DNA of 47,541 nt from an uncultured Lachnospiraceae bacterium (GTDB lineage Bacteria > Bacillota > Clostridia > Lachnospirales > Lachnospiraceae). Shown here one piece after another: positions 9,451 through 18,614 of the stretch. The translations under genes were made by a program, and so were the position numbers. Position 1 is the first letter of the stretch, and the number at the start of each line of letters is the position of its first letter. Location: the NCBI GenBank assembly GCA_902786515.1, contig CADADA010000028.1, positions 1 through 47,541 of the forward strand, in the 5' to 3' direction. A model generated the notes under the pieces. The model saw only the letters and a program-made list of their open reading frames with translations, was not told the DNA's origin and did not search any database.

Positions 9451-9486
9451 AAATTGACCGTTACTTGATGTACGGTCAATTTTTTA
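9451..9486. terminator. murA terminator
   Basis: AAATTGACCGT (9451-9461) pairs perfectly with ACGGTCAATTT (9472-9482), followed by T residues. Outer ACTAAA/TTTAGT pairing makes it near-symmetric, so it may also act on the minus strand. Confidence 0.85.
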
Positions 9487-9493
9487 GTTCTTG

Positions 9494-9553
9494 CTAGTGT
9501 AGTCGTTTTAAATTAACCGGACTTTGTATTTCGGATATGATTTCACTCCGCCT
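9494..9553 (+). mobile_element. Half copy of the MITE seen at 41814-41942
   Basis: CTAGTGTAGTCGTTTTAAAT followed by about 40 bases aligns with the left half of the complete element at 41814 (shared CTAGTRTAGTCGTTTT, ACTTTRTATTT, ATGATT). The opposite terminal repeat was not found; the 53-bp repeat array begins 19 bases further on. This is a truncated insertion remnant. Confidence 0.65.
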
Positions 9554-9571
9554 TGAAACTGAAAAATTTCA

Positions 9572-10291
9572 ATTTAGTTCGTAGTGTACCGATAGAGATT
9601 ACGAACTAAATGATGAAAATCTTAATTTAGTCGGTAGAATCCCGACAGAGATTACGAACTAAATGCTGAAAATCTCAATTTGGTCCGTAGTGTATCGACA
9701 GTTCCTACGAACTAAATGCCAGAAATCTCAATTTAGTTCGTAATGTATCGACAGTTCGTACGAACTAAATGCCGAAAATCTCAATTTAGTCCGTAATGTA
9801 TCGACAGTTCGTACGAACTAAATGCCGAAAATCTCAATTTAGTCCGTAGAAAAAAGGTAGCGCCTACGAACTAAATGTCGAAAATCTGAATTTAGTACGT
9901 AGCATACCGGCAGTTCCTACGAACTAAATGTCGAAAATCTTAATTTAGTCCGTAGTGCATCGACAGTTCCTACGAACTAAATGTCGAAAATCTCAATTTA
10001 GTTCGTAATGTATCGACAGTTCGTACGAACTAAATGCCAGAAATCTCAATTTAGTCCGTAGAAAAAAGGCAGCACCTACGAACTAAATGCCAGAAATCTG
10101 AATTTAGTACGTAGCATACCGATAGTTCCTACGAACTAAATTCCTAAAATCACAATTTGATTCGTAGAAAAAAGGCAGCACCTACGAACTAAATGCCAAA
10201 AATCTCAATTTAGTCCGTAGAAAAAAGGCAGCGCCTACGAACTAAATGCCGAAAATCTCAATTTAGTCCGTAGAAAAATGTCGTAATTCAA
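9572..10291. repeat. Array 1: 53-bp palindromic tandem repeats (13 units plus partial)
   Basis: Units start at 9572, 9625, 9678, 9731, 9784, 9837, 9890, 9943, 9996, 10049, 10102, 10155 and 10208, with a truncated one at 10261. Every step is exactly 53 bp, with no indel. Each unit is a left arm ATTTAGTNCGTAG, a 14-nt loop, a right arm CTACGAACTAAAT (near invariant) and a 13-nt linker such as GCCGAAAATCTCA. Loops fall into types: TGTATCGACAGTTC, AAAAAAGGCAGCRC and CATACCGRYAGTTC. Loop order repeats every four units (units 5-7 resemble 9-11), implying a 212-bp higher-order period. It lies between convergent terminators of murA and trpA and has no sustained coding potential. It is not CRISPR: the spacer-like parts are conserved, not unique. 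Confidence 0.95.
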
Positions 10292-10322
10292 CAGCTACTG
10301 TTACATATACCGGTATAGCTAT

Positions 10323-10358
10323 TAAAAAAAGCGAAGAAGCCCTTAAGACTTCTCCGCT
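10323..10358 (-). terminator. trp operon terminator
   Basis: On the minus strand AGCGGAGAAG pairs with CTTCTTCGCT (one mismatch) and is followed by seven T residues. It sits directly downstream of trpA and before array 1. Confidence 0.85.
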
Positions 10359-10364
10359 ATAAAA

Positions 10365-11135
10365 TTATGAAATAGCATCCTTCATAGACTTCACATAATC
10401 CTTCACATGAGGGATACACTCCACGCCGTATTCAGCGACGATTCTCACAATAGCACTTCCGACAATTACGCCGTCTGCATTTTCTGACATCTTCTTTGCC
10501 TGCTCAGGTGTTGAAATACCGAAACCGATAGCGCAAGGAGTGTCTGTTGCCTTGCGGACAAGTTCCGTCATAGCACCGATGTCGGTCGTGATTTCACTTC
10601 TCACACCGGTAACACCAAGAGAAGATACACAATATACAAAGCCTTCAGCTTCCTTAGAAATCTCAGTAATACGCTCTTTTGAAGTCGGGGCGATTAAAGA
10701 TACAAGGTCAATATCATACTTTTTGCAGAAAGGAGCAAGTTCCGACTTTTCTTCAAAAGGCAAATCAGGAACAATGACACCACTGATGCCACATTCGCGA
10801 CATCTGCTCATAAATTTTTCTTTTCCATATGTGAAAATAGGATTAATATATGTCATAAAAACCAGTGGAATATGTATATCATTTTTCACCTTATTTACCA
10901 AATCAAATAATTTATCAGTAGTACAGCCGGCGTTTAAAGCCCTGAGACTTGCCTCCTGAATAACAGGACCTTCGGCAATCGGGTCAGAAAACGGGATTCC
11001 GATTTCAATAATATCAGCACCGGCCTCTTCCATGGCAAACAATAATTTTTCAGTCGTTTCAAGGTCAGGGTCTCCACCGGTGACAAAACCGATGAAAGCT
11101 TTACCATTTTTAAAAGCGTCAGATAATTTAGTCAT
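10365..11135 (-). CDS. trpA: Tryptophan synthase alpha subunit
   Basis: TrpA cleaves indole-3-glycerol phosphate to indole and glyceraldehyde 3-phosphate inside the alpha2-beta2 tryptophan synthase. At 256 residues it is normal length. [15 protein letters not shown] and [13 protein letters not shown] contain the catalytic Glu, and PDLPFEE the catalytic Asp region. Phosphate-binding loops GFGIS and VIVGSAIV are present. The gene start overlaps the end of trpB by eight bases, with AAGGGGG as ribosome binding site, so it is translationally coupled. It is the last gene of trpEGDCBA. Confidence 0.97.
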   Translation of the reverse strand: MTKLSDAFKNGKAFIGFVTGGDPDLETTEKLLFAMEEAGADIIEIGIPFSDPIAEGPVIQEASLRALNAGCTTDKLFDLVNKVKNDIHIPLVFMTYINPIFTYGKEKFMSRCRECGISGVIVPDLPFEEKSELAPFCKKYDIDLVSLIAPTSKERITEISKEAEGFVYCVSSLGVTGVRSEITTDIGAMTELVRKATDTPCAIGFGISTPEQAKKMSENADGVIVGSAIVRIVAEYGVECIPHVKDYVKSMKDAIS

Positions 11136-12318
11136 AGAGATTTACCCCCTTGTATCTTGCAATCGCAGCAACGTCCTTATCACCACGACCGGAAATATTT
11201 ATTACAATAATTTTATCTTTGTCCATAGTAGGAGCAAGTTTGAGAGCATATGCAACGGCATGAGAACTCTCGATAGCAGGAATAATGCCTTCCGTTCTTG
11301 AAAGATATTCAAAAGCATTTACAGCTTCATCATCTGTAACAGGTACATATTTTGCACGTCCGGTATCATGAAGCATGGCGTGCTCAGGACCGATACCCGG
11401 ATAATCAAGACCTGCAGAAATGGAATAAACCGGTGCAATCTGACCGTACTCATCCTGACAGAACAAAGACTTCATTCCGTGGAAAATACCGGTAGAACCG
11501 GTAGCGATGGTTGCGGCAGTTTTAGGAGTGTCAGCTCCGAGACCTGCAGCCTCGCATCCGATTAATTCAACATCTTTATCCTCGATAAATTCATAAAAAG
11601 CACCCATTGCGTTACTTCCGCCTCCAACGCAGGCGATAACGGCGTCAGGAAGACGGCCCTCCTTAGCGAGCATCTGCTCCTTTATCTCTTTACTGATAAC
11701 TTTCTGGAAATCTCTTACAATAGTAGGAAATGGGTGAGGTCCCATAACAGAACCGAGCACATACAGAGTGTCATCAACACGTTTAGTCCATTCACGCATG
11801 GCTTCATTCACGGCATCCTTAAGGGTAGCGGTTCCGCTCTCAACCGGATGAACCTTAGCACCCAAAAGTTCCATACGGTACACATTTAGAGCCTGACGCT
11901 CAGTGTCAAGTTTTCCCATGAAAATCTCACATTCCATACCCATTAAAGCTGCACCGGTCGCAGTGGCAACGCCGTGCTGTCCGGCACCCGTTTCAGCAAT
12001 AACACGCTTCTTGCCCATCTTCTTTGCCAGAAGAATCTGACCTAACACGTTGTTAATCTTGTGAGAACCGGTGTGATTCAAATCTTCACGTTTCAGATAA
12101 ATTTTAGCACCGCCTAAATCCTTCGTCATCTTCTCAGCATAATACAGAAGTGACGGGCGACCGGCATAGTTCTTATATAAATCATCCAATTCCTTTATAA
12201 AATTAGGGTCGTTTTTATAATGGTCATAAGCCTCATTAAGTTCCAAAACAGCTTTCATAAGGGTTTCAGGAACATACTGTCCGCCGTATTCACCAAATCT
12301 GCCTTCACTCATTTTCAT
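11128..12318 (-). CDS. trpB: Tryptophan synthase beta subunit
   Basis: TrpB condenses indole with serine using pyridoxal phosphate. The start of the mature protein ([19 protein letters not shown]), the PLP lysine in HTGSHKINN, the substrate loop [10 protein letters not shown] and the phosphate-binding GGGSNA are all clear. I set the start at ATG 12318 (396 residues) behind GAAAGGATT; the open frame to 12390 lies inside trpC and reads as non-native sequence. The start overlaps the end of trpC by 14 bases, so there is no space for trpF between them. This is a TrpB1-type beta subunit paired with the adjacent trpA. Confidence 0.97.
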   Translation of the reverse strand: MKMSEGRFGEYGGQYVPETLMKAVLELNEAYDHYKNDPNFIKELDDLYKNYAGRPSLLYYAEKMTKDLGGAKIYLKREDLNHTGSHKINNVLGQILLAKKMGKKRVIAETGAGQHGVATATGAALMGMECEIFMGKLDTERQALNVYRMELLGAKVHPVESGTATLKDAVNEAMREWTKRVDDTLYVLGSVMGPHPFPTIVRDFQKVISKEIKEQMLAKEGRLPDAVIACVGGGSNAMGAFYEFIEDKDVELIGCEAAGLGADTPKTAATIATGSTGIFHGMKSLFCQDEYGQIAPVYSISAGLDYPGIGPEHAMLHDTGRAKYVPVTDDEAVNAFEYLSRTEGIIPAIESSHAVAYALKLAPTMDKDKIIVINISGRGDKDVAAIARYKGVNLYD

Positions 12319-13111
12319 AATCAATCCTTTCACCTTTAAGATATTGTAACATTCCTTTTTTATCATTGCATCGCATAAAAGTTTCGCCAATCAAAACACC
12401 GTTGACATTTGCATCCCGTAGAACCTTTATATCCTCAGGAGTTTTAATTCCGCTTTCAGCGACAAATAAGATGTCATCAGGAACAAGTTTCCTTAATCGC
12501 TCGCTATTGTGGATATCTACCGTAAATGTTTTTAAATCACGATTATTAACACCGATGATTCTTGCGCCGGCGTTTATTGCCATATTAATTTCATCGGCAT
12601 CGTGAGCCTCTACCAATGCGGATAAACCAAGTGAATCACAGGTTTTGATGTACCTTTCCAAAGTTTCTTCATCAACTAGAGAGCAAATCAATAATACACA
12701 GTCGGCATTCAGCGTTTTTGCCTGATAAATCATATATTCATCCACGGTAAAATCCTTTCTGAGAACCGGGATATTAACTACATCCTTTATTTCGGTCAGA
12801 TACCTGTCACATCCTTTAAAATATTCCGGTTCCGTAAGACAGGATATACATGAAGCTCCGGCTTCCTCATAGGCAGCCGCGATATCCTTATAAGGAAAAT
12901 CTTCGGCGATTACACCTTTTGAAGGAGAAGCTTTCTTAGCTTCACATATAAAATGAATTCCCGGTTCCTTTAAAGCATTTTCAAAAGAAAACGGGGGAAG
13001 CTTTGATTTAAAATTCAATGCTCTGTTAATCATTTCTTCTCTTGAAACGGAACTGATATCATTTTCAACACGCAACTTTGTATGATTAGCAATTTCATTT
13101 AATATTGACAT
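12305..13111 (-). CDS. trpC: Indole-3-glycerol phosphate synthase
   Basis: TrpC closes the indole ring from CdRP. This is a 268-residue monofunctional IGPS, a TIM barrel with [12 protein letters not shown] (catalytic Lys), [16 protein letters not shown] (catalytic Lys) and LFVAESGI (catalytic Glu and Ser). No fused phosphoribosylanthranilate isomerase domain is present. The ATG start at 13111 follows GGAGT. It lies between trpD (14-base gap) and trpB (overlap). Confidence 0.96.
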   Translation of the reverse strand: MSILNEIANHTKLRVENDISSVSREEMINRALNFKSKLPPFSFENALKEPGIHFICEAKKASPSKGVIAEDFPYKDIAAAYEEAGASCISCLTEPEYFKGCDRYLTEIKDVVNIPVLRKDFTVDEYMIYQAKTLNADCVLLICSLVDEETLERYIKTCDSLGLSALVEAHDADEINMAINAGARIIGVNNRDLKTFTVDIHNSERLRKLVPDDILFVAESGIKTPEDIKVLRDANVNGVLIGETFMRCNDKKGMLQYLKGERIDYENE

Positions 13112-13125
13112 ATTTTTTACTCCAT

Positions 13126-14133
13126 TTATTTGTTGGAAAGTTCTATAAATTTCTCTAATTGTTTCATGGCAGCACCACTGTCGATAGCTTCATTTACCTG
13201 ACTAATGGCATCTTTAAAAGAAACGCCTTTAATCATGTGAACACACGCAGCAGAGTTAAGTACAACTGCATCACGCTTTGCTCCTTTTTCGGTGCCGTTT
13301 AAAATATTCTTTAATATAACGGCATTTTCCTCAGGATTACCACCTACAAGATCATCTTTTGAGCATTTCTTAAAACCGTAATCTTCAGGATTTAATACGT
13401 AAGAAGAAAGTTCTCCATCCTGAATTTCACAGCAGGTTGTATTTGCACTTAATGAGATTTCGTCAAGTTTATCCTGACCGTATACAACCATTCCTTTTTT
13501 TACACCAAGTTTGATAAGAACTTTTGCGAGAGGTTCAACTAATGCTTCATCATATACACCGAGAAGCTGATAGTTAGCTTTCGCAGGGTTTGTAAGAGGT
13601 CCTAAGATATTAAAAAGTGTGCGGTAACCAAGCTCTTTTCTCACAGGTGCTACATACTTCATAGCGGTATGATATGTTTGTGCAAACATAAAACAAAGAC
13701 CGATTTCTTTTAATATAGACTCATTTTTCTCGGGAGAAATTGTAATATTTACACCCAAAGCCTCCAGTACATCGGCAGCTCCACACTTGCTTGATACACT
13801 TCTGTTACCGTGCTTGGCAACAGGAATACCAAGAGAAGATACTACTATGGATGAAGCGGTGGAAATGTTAAATGAATTTGCTTCATCGCCGCCTGTTCCC
13901 ACTATTTCTAAAAGTTTGCCGTCATAATCAAGATTAAGTGCGTGACTTCTCATACCCTCTGCACTTGCAGAGATTTCGTCAATAGACTCTCCTTTCATCT
14001 TCAATGCAGTCAGATATGCAGCAGTAAGCATCTGCGACGCTTCACCGCTCATAATTTCATGCATTACTGCAATTGCTTCGTCATAAGTTAAATCCTTTCC
14101 TTCTGATATTTTTTTAGTTGCTTCCTGAATCAT
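13126..14133 (-). CDS. trpD: Anthranilate phosphoribosyltransferase
   Basis: TrpD transfers phosphoribose from PRPP to anthranilate. The PRPP-binding GTGGDEANSFNIST and KHGNRSVSSKCG are intact, as is the nucleoside-phosphorylase-like fold with FNILGPLTNPA. I prefer ATG 14133 (335 residues, MIQEATKK) because GAGGT sits nine bases upstream; ATG 14148, five residues longer, contains that site. It follows trpG by about 20 bases. It is a separate gene, not fused to trpG. Confidence 0.96.
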   Translation of the reverse strand: MIQEATKKISEGKDLTYDEAIAVMHEIMSGEASQMLTAAYLTALKMKGESIDEISASAEGMRSHALNLDYDGKLLEIVGTGGDEANSFNISTASSIVVSSLGIPVAKHGNRSVSSKCGAADVLEALGVNITISPEKNESILKEIGLCFMFAQTYHTAMKYVAPVRKELGYRTLFNILGPLTNPAKANYQLLGVYDEALVEPLAKVLIKLGVKKGMVVYGQDKLDEISLSANTTCCEIQDGELSSYVLNPEDYGFKKCSKDDLVGGNPEENAVILKNILNGTEKGAKRDAVVLNSAACVHMIKGVSFKDAISQVNEAIDSGAAMKQLEKFIELSNK

Positions 14134-14153
14134 ACTTAAATACCTCATTTCTA

Positions 14154-14720
14154 TTATATTTCTAAAAAGTTTTTAACCATCGTTTTTCCTTCGGGAGTCA
14201 GTACAGATTCCGGATGGAACTGAAAACCATAAATCTTATATTCAAGATGTCTTATTGCCATAATCTCGCCGTCATCGGCCGTTGCAATAACTTTCAGACA
14301 ATCCGGCATCGTGTCTTTATCTGCGGCAAGAGAGTGATACCTTGCAACAGTTGCATTACTGCTAATTCCGTTAAATACAGGGTCGTCTTCAATCGTAATC
14401 ACACTCTTTTTGCCATGCATCAGCTCTTTTGCATATGTAATAGTTGCACCAAAAGTTTCACAAATAGCCTGATGTCCCAGACATACGCCGAGAATCGGAG
14501 TGGTTTCCTTCATTTTCCTAATCACCTCTTCGCATACGCCTGCATTTTCAGGTCTTCCAGGACCCGGCGAAAGTATAATATGTGAAGGCGAAAGTGCTTC
14601 TATTTCATCAACTGTCAGCTCATCATTACGTATTACACGAATCTCCTCCGTGGCGATTTCTCCGATTAACTGAACCAGATTGTATGAAAAACTGTCATAA
14701 TTATCAATAAGTAATATCAT
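14154..14720 (-). CDS. trpG: Anthranilate synthase glutamine amidotransferase subunit
   Basis: TrpG supplies ammonia from glutamine to TrpE. The 188-residue class I amidotransferase shows the catalytic triad: the nucleophile Cys in GVCLGHQAI and His/Glu in FQFHPESVLTPEG. Its ATG overlaps the trpE stop codon by four bases (ATGA), the usual tight coupling of the two subunits. It could in principle double as PabA, since no pab genes are seen nearby. Confidence 0.96.
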   Translation of the reverse strand: MILLIDNYDSFSYNLVQLIGEIATEEIRVIRNDELTVDEIEALSPSHIILSPGPGRPENAGVCEEVIRKMKETTPILGVCLGHQAICETFGATITYAKELMHGKKSVITIEDDPVFNGISSNATVARYHSLAADKDTMPDCLKVIATADDGEIMAIRHLEYKIYGFQFHPESVLTPEGKTMVKNFLEI

Positions 14721-16177
14721 TTATCATTCACCTCACTTGCCCTTTTAATTGCATCTATAACGGCGCCAGCTTTATTTGCACACTCCTGATACTCATTCTC
14801 AGGTACGGAATCAGCCACAACTCCTGCGCCTGCCTGCACAAATACAGTGTTATCCTTTTTAACGGCAGTACGGATGGCGATACATACATCCAGATTACCG
14901 GAAAAATCAAGATATCCGATAGCACCACCGTAGACGCCTCTGGCACATGGTTCCAATTCATTTATAATCTCACATGCCCTGAATTTAGGAGCACCCGAAA
15001 GCGTTCCGGCAGGCAGCAGTGAGGAAATCGTGTCACATCCGTCTTTATCATCCCTGATCTTTCCGCATACGACAGAAGCTATATGCATTACCTTTGAAAA
15101 TCTGTGAATACTCATATAATCTTCAACATACACACTGCCGTACTTAGCGATTCTTCCCACATCATTTCTTGCGAGGTCAACTAACATATTGTGTTCGGCA
15201 AGCTCCTTCTCGTCATTTAAAAGCTCCTTTTCAAGTGCTTTATCTTCTTCGGGAGCAGCACCACGCGGTCTTGTTCCTGCTACCGGAAATGTAGTGAGCT
15301 TTCCGTCCTGCAGCTTAATCATTGTCTCCGGTGATGAGCCGGCAATCTGTACATTATCACTCTGGATAAAATACATATATGGTGAAGGGTTTGTCGTTCT
15401 GAGTACACGGTAGGTATTCAACAGGCTTCCATCGTATTCGGTCTCAAACCTTCTGGATATAACACCCTGGAAAATGTCTCCCTCACGGATGTGATTGATT
15501 GTCTTATCAACCATGCCGCAATACTCTTCTTTTGACAGATTACATTTAAATTCTACATTTTCCGGTGCAATCTCCTTCGGGAGTGGAGTAGTGTCATAAA
15601 TAAGCTGTATTATTTTTTTAATCTCGAGTAATGCTGCATTGTAGGCCTGTAAACCGTCCTCAGGATTAATGTTGACTACAATAATAATCTTTTGTTTGAG
15701 GTGGTCATAAGCGATTACCTTGTCGAAAAGCATCAGGTCATAATCGTTAAAATCACTCTCTTTCAGGTTAAGCTTCGGTTCCGCGTAACCAATCATTTCA
15801 TAAGAGAAATATCCTACAAATCCACCGGTAAAAGGAGGCATCCCATCGATATGAGGTGACTTGTACTTTCCATGAAGCCTGCGTAAGATATCCATCGCAT
15901 CGCCTGTCTCCGTGTTGGTGATATCACCACTTTTTATTGTTACTGTATGATTTTTACATGTTACGTGCATTAACGGATTGAACCCGAGAAAAGAATATCT
16001 TCCCCACCTCGAACCGTTTTCGATACTCTCTAACAGATAAAAGTTTTTGCTGATTGTGGAAAGTCTGCGAAGCAGTGTAATCGGTGTAATTACATCAGCA
16101 TAGATTTCCTCAGCGATTGGAACCATATTGTAGGTTCCTTGGTATTGGTTGATATTATCGGATGTTGGTATAGCCAT
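14717..16177 (-). CDS. trpE: Anthranilate synthase component I
   Basis: TrpE converts chorismate to anthranilate, the first step of tryptophan synthesis. At 486 residues it has the feedback-inhibition motif LLES (FYLLESIENGSRWGRYSF), the chorismate-binding core (DLARNDVGRI, SGAPKFRACEII, GVYGGAIGYLDF) and C-terminal QAGAGVVADSVPENEY. Allosteric control by tryptophan is therefore expected. The start ATG 16177 follows GAAAGGAGT, and this ribosome binding site lies inside a 23-bp direct repeat (see 16181-16300). The gene is controlled by the T-box leader upstream. Confidence 0.97.
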   Translation of the reverse strand: MAIPTSDNINQYQGTYNMVPIAEEIYADVITPITLLRRLSTISKNFYLLESIENGSRWGRYSFLGFNPLMHVTCKNHTVTIKSGDITNTETGDAMDILRRLHGKYKSPHIDGMPPFTGGFVGYFSYEMIGYAEPKLNLKESDFNDYDLMLFDKVIAYDHLKQKIIIVVNINPEDGLQAYNAALLEIKKIIQLIYDTTPLPKEIAPENVEFKCNLSKEEYCGMVDKTINHIREGDIFQGVISRRFETEYDGSLLNTYRVLRTTNPSPYMYFIQSDNVQIAGSSPETMIKLQDGKLTTFPVAGTRPRGAAPEEDKALEKELLNDEKELAEHNMLVDLARNDVGRIAKYGSVYVEDYMSIHRFSKVMHIASVVCGKIRDDKDGCDTISSLLPAGTLSGAPKFRACEIINELEPCARGVYGGAIGYLDFSGNLDVCIAIRTAVKKDNTVFVQAGAGVVADSVPENEYQECANKAGAVIDAIKRASEVNDK

Positions 16178-16180
16178 AAA

Positions 16181-16300
16181 AGTACTCCTTTCTCATGTCG
16201 GGTGATGATATTACGGATTGTTCCGTGCTTCGCACTCTCACAATCCTGCCCGCCATTCGCAATCCGTGCCGCTTCGCAGCACTCCTTGCTCATGTCGGGC
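16181..16300 (-). repeat. Direct-repeat-flanked hairpin insertion in the trp leader
   Basis: Two 23-bp direct repeats (16181-16203 and 16278-16300, 20 of 23 identical; minus-strand core CCCGACATGAG) flank about 74 bases containing small hairpins such as GTGCGAAGCAC and GCTGCGAAGCGGC. The repeat copy nearest trpE provides its ribosome binding site. It resembles the insertion at 30090-30286 in style, with TTCGC/TACGC-loop hairpins. Confidence 0.6.
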
Positions 16301-16306
16301 GGGTCT

Positions 16307-16356
16307 TAAATTCTTAGTCTGATTTCAAACAAGTTTTAAATCAGGCTAAGAATTTA
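16307..16356. repeat. Long inverted repeat between T-box and trpE
   Basis: TAAATTCTTAGTCTGATTT (16307-16325) pairs with AAATCAGGCTAAGAATTTA (16338-16356): 19-bp arms with one wobble and a 12-base loop. No T-run follows on the minus strand, so it is not an obvious terminator. It could protect the trp mRNA after antitermination, which is inference. Confidence 0.7.
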
Positions 16357-16369
16357 GAACCTGTAATAT

Positions 16370-16648
16370 AAAAAAAGCTTTTGTCCCTGAAACAGGGACA
16401 AAAGCTATAATAATCACTTCTGCGGTACCACCCATATTGGTATAAAAATACCCACTCACTTACATACTATCATATGTATCCCTATGGTAACGGACGGGAT
16501 TCCCGTTGGCATCTACTCTCGTAAAGATTTCAAGCCACCCTCACAAGTCCATTCACTAAGACCATGATATCGCAATCACACCGCCTGCGACTCTCTGTAA
16601 ACACGTTATCCTAACTACTTCTCTTGCTCATCGGTTTTATTATTATCT
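16370..16648 (-). ncRNA. Trp-specific T-box leader with terminator
   Basis: On the minus strand the leader runs from just after the promoter through a Stem I region to the conserved T-box core GGGTGGTACCGC (16422-16433). It ends in a terminator at 16370-16407 (AGCTTTTGTCCCTG paired with CAGGGACAAAAGCT, then T7). The likely specifier codon is TGG at 16551-16549, in the context GAATGGAC, which fits tRNA-Trp. Uncharged tRNA would stabilise the antiterminator and switch on trpEGDCBA. Only one T-box unit is present. Confidence 0.92.
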
Positions 16649-16651
16649 GTG

Positions 16652-16680
16652 ATTCTACAGCGATGGGATAAATTTGTCAA
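16652..16680 (-). promoter_or_regulatory. trp operon promoter
   Basis: On the minus strand TTGACA (16680-16675), 17-bp spacer, TAGAAT (16657-16652), directly upstream of the T-box leader. Confidence 0.8.
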
Positions 16681-16779
16681 TAGTTTTTTTAAAATTGTAT
16701 TGATTTTTATGTTATAATTTGCGATAATAATTTTCGTAATTGTAATAATTTATCATAATTTTAAAGGAAGGATGAAAAT

Positions 16780-18609
16780 ATGAAGAAGTACGCAAGGGTG
16801 ATATTTTGCGCATTAGTGTTGTTCATTATGATTTCGTTTAATGGAAACACTTTGAAAGTCAATGCGGCTACACAGTTAGCAAAGCCGAAAAATGTAAAAG
16901 CATATAATCCGCGACTTAACATGTTATATGTGAAATGGAGTAAAGTGAAGGGAGCGGATGGATATTACCTGTATTATTCTACAGAAAAAGACAGCGGATA
17001 CAAAGTGATAAATGTCAACAATGTTAACGGTGTAATGATATCAGGACTGTCAGACAGACAAAAGTACTACTTCAAGGTAAAAGCATACACTTCCATAGGA
17101 GTCGTCAGTGAAGACTCCAAGCGTGTGACCGGAAAAAATAAAGTTGTTGGAATAGATGTATCAAGACATAATGGTACAATTGACTGGGATACGGTAAAAT
17201 CACAGATAGATTTTGCGATATTGCGTGTAGGTTATGGTGACAATTATGAAAGTCAGGATGATACACAATGGGTCAGAAATGCAAATGAATGTACCCGTTT
17301 GGGTATACCTTTTGGCGTATATATTTATTCATATGCAACCAGTACTGCACAGGCGTCATCAGAGGCGTATCATGTACTGCGTTTAGTTAAAAACTATAAC
17401 TTAACATACCCGATTTACTATGATTTGGAAGATGCAGGCACGACCGGAACAGTATCGGCATCAGTAAAGGGAGATATGGCGCAGACATTTTGCGACATCA
17501 TAAAAGGTGCGGGATATGATGTAGGTGTGTATGCAAATACATACTGGTTTACAAGCATTTTAACAGACCCGAGATTTGCGGCATGGGAAAAATGGGTTGC
17601 ACAGTATTCAAATGTTTGTACATATTCCGGAAAATACAGAATGTGGCAGTACAGTTCATCAGAACGCATAGCAGGTATCGACACTGCAGTGGATGTCAAC
17701 TACCGTTATACCGGCACGGGAATGAATGTTAATAACAAGCCGTCAGTTGATATATCCACACAGGGCGTATATCTTCCTGCACCACAGAATGTAAAAAAAG
17801 AAATCAAGAGCGGAACGAGCGCAGTCATAACATGGGATGGCGTGGCAGGCTCTACCAGATACATTGTTTACCGCAAAAAGAGTGGAGACAAAAAATTTGC
17901 CAGAGTAGCGGTAACCATAGGAACGAGATTTGAGGATAATAACCTTGAATCAAAGCAGAAGTACATTTACAAAGTGTGTGCATACACAGGCATAGCCGGT
18001 GTAGAGTATTTTGGAGAATTTTCAAATACAGTGATTGCAAAGACTTACATAAGCACACCTGACAGCATAACAGCATCTCCGGTTACAAAGTCAAGCATAA
18101 AACTCTGCTGGAATGCAATCAAAAATGCAAGTGCGTATAAAGTATACAGACGTGATGAAGTTACGCACAAGTACGTAAAGATAGCAAGTTGTGCCGGAAC
18201 AAATTATGTTGATACTGATGTAAAATCAGGTGTGATATATAAGTACAAAGTAATAGCTGTCCGTAAGACAGAATCAGGCGTGATTTACAGTAAAGCCTCA
18301 AATGTGATACAGGGCGTATCGGGACCTGGTAAAGTGACAAATTTGAGTGCAGAAAGCCTGACCACGGGAAGTGTAACACTTAAGTGGGACCGCGCGGTCG
18401 GAGCAACCGGATATCAGATATACATGTCGACTAAAAAGTCGGGAGGCTTCAGACTGGTACACACAATTACAAAGGATGCAAATAAATATTCATTTGGAAC
18501 ATTGACACCGGGAAAGAAATATTATTTCAAAGTTCGTGCCTTAAGGACATCTGGTGATATTGTATTAAAATCATCAATGACTACGGCAGCAGGTGCCAGA
18601 GTAAAATAG
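16780..18609 (+). CDS. Secreted GH25 lysozyme with fibronectin type III domains
   Basis: A 609-residue exported protein. The signal peptide ends near VNA-A (residues 1-30). An FnIII-like domain follows (about 33-118), then a GH25 muramidase domain (about 122-320) with VGIDVSRHNGTIDW (Asp126) and YDLED (Asp215, Glu217), the catalytic acidic cluster. Three more FnIII-like domains (about 330-425, 426-515, 517-609) carry the repeating YKVYR/YIYKV pattern. No sortase motif, SLH domain or choline repeat is visible, so attachment would depend on the FnIII modules, or the enzyme is released. A TATAAT at 16713-16718 and GGAAGG before the ATG support the start. It is convergent with the DUF885 gene. 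Confidence 0.92.
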   Translation: MKKYARVIFCALVLFIMISFNGNTLKVNAATQLAKPKNVKAYNPRLNMLYVKWSKVKGADGYYLYYSTEKDSGYKVINVNNVNGVMISGLSDRQKYYFKVKAYTSIGVVSEDSKRVTGKNKVVGIDVSRHNGTIDWDTVKSQIDFAILRVGYGDNYESQDDTQWVRNANECTRLGIPFGVYIYSYATSTAQASSEAYHVLRLVKNYNLTYPIYYDLEDAGTTGTVSASVKGDMAQTFCDIIKGAGYDVGVYANTYWFTSILTDPRFAAWEKWVAQYSNVCTYSGKYRMWQYSSSERIAGIDTAVDVNYRYTGTGMNVNNKPSVDISTQGVYLPAPQNVKKEIKSGTSAVITWDGVAGSTRYIVYRKKSGDKKFARVAVTIGTRFEDNNLESKQKYIYKVCAYTGIAGVEYFGEFSNTVIAKTYISTPDSITASPVTKSSIKLCWNAIKNASAYKVYRRDEVTHKYVKIASCAGTNYVDTDVKSGVIYKYKVIAVRKTESGVIYSKASNVIQGVSGPGKVTNLSAESLTTGSVTLKWDRAVGATGYQIYMSTKKSGGFRLVHTITKDANKYSFGTLTPGKKYYFKVRALRTSGDIVLKSSMTTAAGARVK

Positions 18610-18614
18610 TAAAT

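Noticed and set aside
9572..10291. CRISPR array
   Set aside because: Period is constant, but both arms and linkers are repeated and loops fall into a few shared types. There are no unique spacers and no cas genes.
16090..16293. 67-codon minus-strand open frame over the trpE start
   Set aside because: It reads through the direct-repeat insertion and out of frame into trpE; no conserved protein is recognisable.
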